Below are positions 8,159 through 10,501 of a stretch of DNA of 10,501 bases, one piece after another (positions within the stretch are counted from its first letter, which is position 1; every line of letters starts with the position of its first letter). The notes beneath the pieces were generated by a model. It searched no databases. It was given only the letters and a program-made list of their open reading frames with translations, and was not told where the DNA came from. The position numbers and the translations under genes are program-made. This DNA comes from Chloromonas sp. AAM2. Its lineage: Eukaryota > Chlorophyta > Chlorophyceae > Chlamydomonadales > Chlamydomonadaceae. Location: NCBI GenBank assembly GCA_004335635.1, contig QAXH01004241.1, positions 10,095 to 20,595 on the forward strand, given 5' to 3'.

Positions 8159-10270
8159 CTACTCCTGCTCCTGCTGCTGCCTCTCCTTCCAATGCCCTTC
8201 CTGCTCTCCCACTTCATCCTCATCAGCCTGATGCACTTCATAACCTGCGGCCTCCTGCGGCCAGTCTGCGTCCTGCTCCTGCTGTTCCTGCTGCTGCTGC
8301 TGTGGCTCGTCCTGTGCCTGGCCGGCTTGCCGCTGCTCCTGCTCCTGCTGCAGCCGCTGCTGTTCCCGCAGGGCAGCAAGCGCCTTAGACCGGCCAGCGC
8401 CCCGGCAGCCGCGCCGGCGCCGCCGCCCCGCCGGATGTGGCTGCCCCGCCACAGCCACTCCTGCTGCTCCAGCCAGCCCTTGCAACACCATCTCCGCTGG
8501 CCCTGCTGCCACACCTAAGCCTGTCACAGCCTGGACATTCGGATTCAACAGATAGCCTGGCGGCCTCTGATAGCATGTCAGCTCAGGCTGACCTTGCGGT
8601 TGCATGCCGCCGTAAGCCACAGCGCCATACCCCGGCATCACTTCAGTGTGGTACATAGCACGGCTGGGGTCCCATGCGTACGACTGAGGTGCTTCCATGT
8701 GCTGTGTAGCAGGTGCTGCCCAGGCTTGTGGTTGCTGCTCTGGTGCTGCAGACCATGTCTGCATGTGGCCGGCTGGAGGTGCAGCAGCGTATGCCATGCC
8801 ATGGTACATCACCAGCTGCGGCTGAGATGGGTATCTCTGGGGCTGTGCCATGGGTGCATGGTAAACACCTGTTCCTGTAGCCTCACTGCCAGGCCATGCA
8901 GCAGGCGTGCCTGCTCCATGCCATGCCTGTTCCATGCCAGCCAAGTTTGCCATGTGCCAATGCATGGGTCCTCCTGCCATGGTTGGTTGTGCTGCGCTGG
9001 AAGCACGACTGAGGTAAAGGGGGCTGTGCATGGGCGACGCAATGTCCGAGTTGCTTGCATGGGCCACATGGCTGGAATTGCCTGCAGCGACAGGAATAAA
9101 ACCTCCAGCCTCACTGGCATACTGTGGGTATTGTGAATGATGGTAATGACCCTGGATAGGCGTCATGGCAAAGGGAGTGCTGGACTGGGCTGCAGGGGCC
9201 CCGCCAACCCATGCTGGCTGTTGCATGGATGGCTGCACATGCGCGGCTGTGTATGCGCGTTGTTGTGCCATAGCAGGCCGTGCGGGGTGCATGGCTACTC
9301 CTGGTGGTGCCTGTGGTTGCATGGATGCATGGACCGTTGCCCTTGATGCTGGTTGTGCTGCTGGCTGTGTTGGCTGTACGAGTGCTGGCACCGGCGCTGC
9401 TGCTGGTGCTGCTGCTGACGCTGGAGCTGCTGGTGCTGCTGCGACCGCCACCGCTGGCTGTGCTGTTGATGCCAAAGGCGAGCTTGACCCTTCCTTTCCT
9501 GTGTGCACCCCTGCTTCTGCAGGGCCAGCCGGTGCAAGGTCAGCCCTTGACACATTGACGGGATTGGAAGCAGTGCGCTGTGGTGCAGCAGGCATGCCAG
9601 GATCCCGACTCTGAGGTGCCGCGGTATCTTCTGCCTCCACAGTCCCGGCACGCACACTGGGACACCGGCCCTGAGACATGGTAGGTTTTTCCAGCTCAGT
9701 GGTTCTAGCAGCAGAGCCTGGGTTTGACGAGTGCTGTGGCGCACGTGCAGCGACGCCTGGACCACTCAGCTCCACGGTCGAGTCGGCCAGTTCCTTGGTA
9801 GGACTACCCGCTGGTGTGCTGGTGGGCGTGCTGACAGAGCCTGGTGCCTGTGCGCGAGCGCCACGTCTGGCGTGCGGTGGTGCTGCTGGGGTAGTAGCAG
9901 TGCGGTGAGCATGTTCATGTGCATGTGTATGCGCATGTGGAGGGCGTGGAGCACCATGTGGAGGCGTGGTGGCACGGGCTGGTGGTGTTTGTGATGTGGC
10001 AGTACTGCTGGGCTGTGTGGGATGTGAGCCATGTGCTGCTGGTGTGTGAGAGTGAGTGCGTGGTGGTGTGCCAGTGCTAGGCTCCCGGTGCACCTGCTGG
10101 ACATGGCGCAAGTCCTGGCTGGAGTAAACAGCTGGCAATGATGGCGGTACCCATCCACCTGTGCAAGACACAAGACCATGAATTCAACCACGGTGGCAAT
10201 GAGTGTTGTGTGGTTGGGATACGAGAAATCGATCCAATTACACACCATTGATTTTGAGCGGGTTCACTGG
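8159..10270 (-). CDS. Large disordered, low-complexity protein, C-terminal part, 2 exons
   Basis: The main terminal exon runs 10158-8159 after an acceptor TCTTGCACAG. A 25-nt microexon is predicted at 10270-10246, between acceptor TTGCCTTGCAG and donor GTGTGT; it adds PVNPLKING in frame, and the 87-nt intron at 10245-10159 separates the two. No ATG opens the frame, so upstream exons are missing. In the open frame counted from 10171, residues 30-100 are Pro/Thr/His-rich with HAHTHAHEHAH; 235-280 are Ala/Pro-rich; 300-520 are rich in Met, Gln, Tyr, His and Pro with repeated YxxP-like patches, as in prion-like domains; 583-587 is RRRRR; 600-670 is Gln/Glu-rich and probably helical, ending QQQEQE. 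No folded domain is visible. Such tails often occur in RNA-binding or transcription factors, but the diagnostic part is not here and I do not assign a function. Minus-strand openness over 2 kb and in-frame splicing support a real gene. Confidence 0.65.
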
Positions 10271-10309
10271 CTGCAAGGCAACACAGCATTGAAGAGATCA
10301 GTGCAACAA

Positions 10310-10499
10310 GATCAACCTGTACAACAAAGATCAACCTGTACAACAAAGATCAACCTGTACAACAAAGATCAACCTGTACAACAAAGATCAACCTGTACAA
10401 CAAAGATCAACCTGTACAACAAAGATCAACCTGTACAACAAAGATCAACCTGTACAACAAAGATCAACCTGTACAACAAAGATCAACCTGTACAACAAA
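10310..10499. repeat. Tandem array of a 19-bp unit, ten perfect copies, open at the window edge
   Basis: GATCAACCTGTACAACAAA repeats ten times with no change; a degenerate partial unit precedes it (GTGCAACAA, 10301-10309) and the next unit begins at 10500 but the last base differs. The array lies upstream of the predicted microexon of the minus-strand gene, so it would fall in one of its introns or in its 5' region. There are no spacers between units, so it is a minisatellite rather than CRISPR-like. Confidence 0.95.
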
Positions 10500-10501
10500 G
10501 G

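Noticed and set aside
7624..8388. Long plus-strand open frame of 254 codons
   Set aside because: Its right half is the antisense of the Gln/Glu-rich coding exon, and the rest has no coding character or family resemblance.
8192..9136. Leu- and Cys-rich plus-strand open frames that look like membrane segments
   Set aside because: Poly-Leu here is the antisense shadow of CAG/GAG-rich coding DNA on the minus strand.
10310..10499. CRISPR array
   Set aside because: Units are head to tail with no spacers and the setting is eukaryotic.

Overview
The window looks like nuclear DNA of a green alga (Chlorophyta). The evidence is a plastid-type fatty-acid gene cut by many short spliceosomal introns with GTGAGT donors and (T/G)CAG acceptors, a divergently transcribed plant-type augmin subunit, a possible TGTAA polyadenylation motif, (GCA)n runs and long Ala/Gln-rich disordered protein sequence. 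The exact lineage cannot be read from the sequence.

Positions 1-2759, minus strand: seven exons of malonyl-CoA:ACP transacylase (MCAT, plastid fatty acid synthesis). It runs from the initiator Met through the catalytic Ser and His but lacks the C-terminal exon(s), which would lie beyond position 1, where the window begins with a run of 14 G. Positions 2760-3377: a divergent promoter region with a TATA-like box facing MCAT and a cluster of GAGCAG-type direct and inverted repeats. Positions 3378-3995, plus strand: an apparently intronless gene of 205 codons that resembles augmin/HAUS subunit 2 (AUG2) of plants, followed by a 3' region with a TGTAA motif.

Positions about 4620-6422, minus strand: a decayed primase / superfamily-3 helicase gene of the kind carried by virophages, polinton-like viruses and related large DNA viruses of algae. 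Walker A, Walker B, motif C and the arginine-finger region are still readable, but stops in all three codons and a pair of compensating frameshifts show it is dead. A tRNA-like cloverleaf with A and B boxes sits inside it, consistent with a tRNA pseudogene or SINE that landed in the fossil. A short coding-like stretch of unknown origin lies on the plus strand at 6607-6732.

Positions 6733-8158 hold no gene I can support. Positions 8159-10270, minus strand: the 3' part of a gene for a long disordered protein (His/Pro/Thr-, Ala/Pro-, Tyr/Met/Gln- and Gln/Glu-rich), with one 25-nt microexon predicted in front of the large terminal exon. Positions 10310-10499: ten perfect copies of a 19-bp unit, running off the window. 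The two metabolic/cytoskeletal host genes share only a promoter region; nothing suggests a joint pathway. The most unusual content is the endogenous viral fossil with its nested tRNA-like element.
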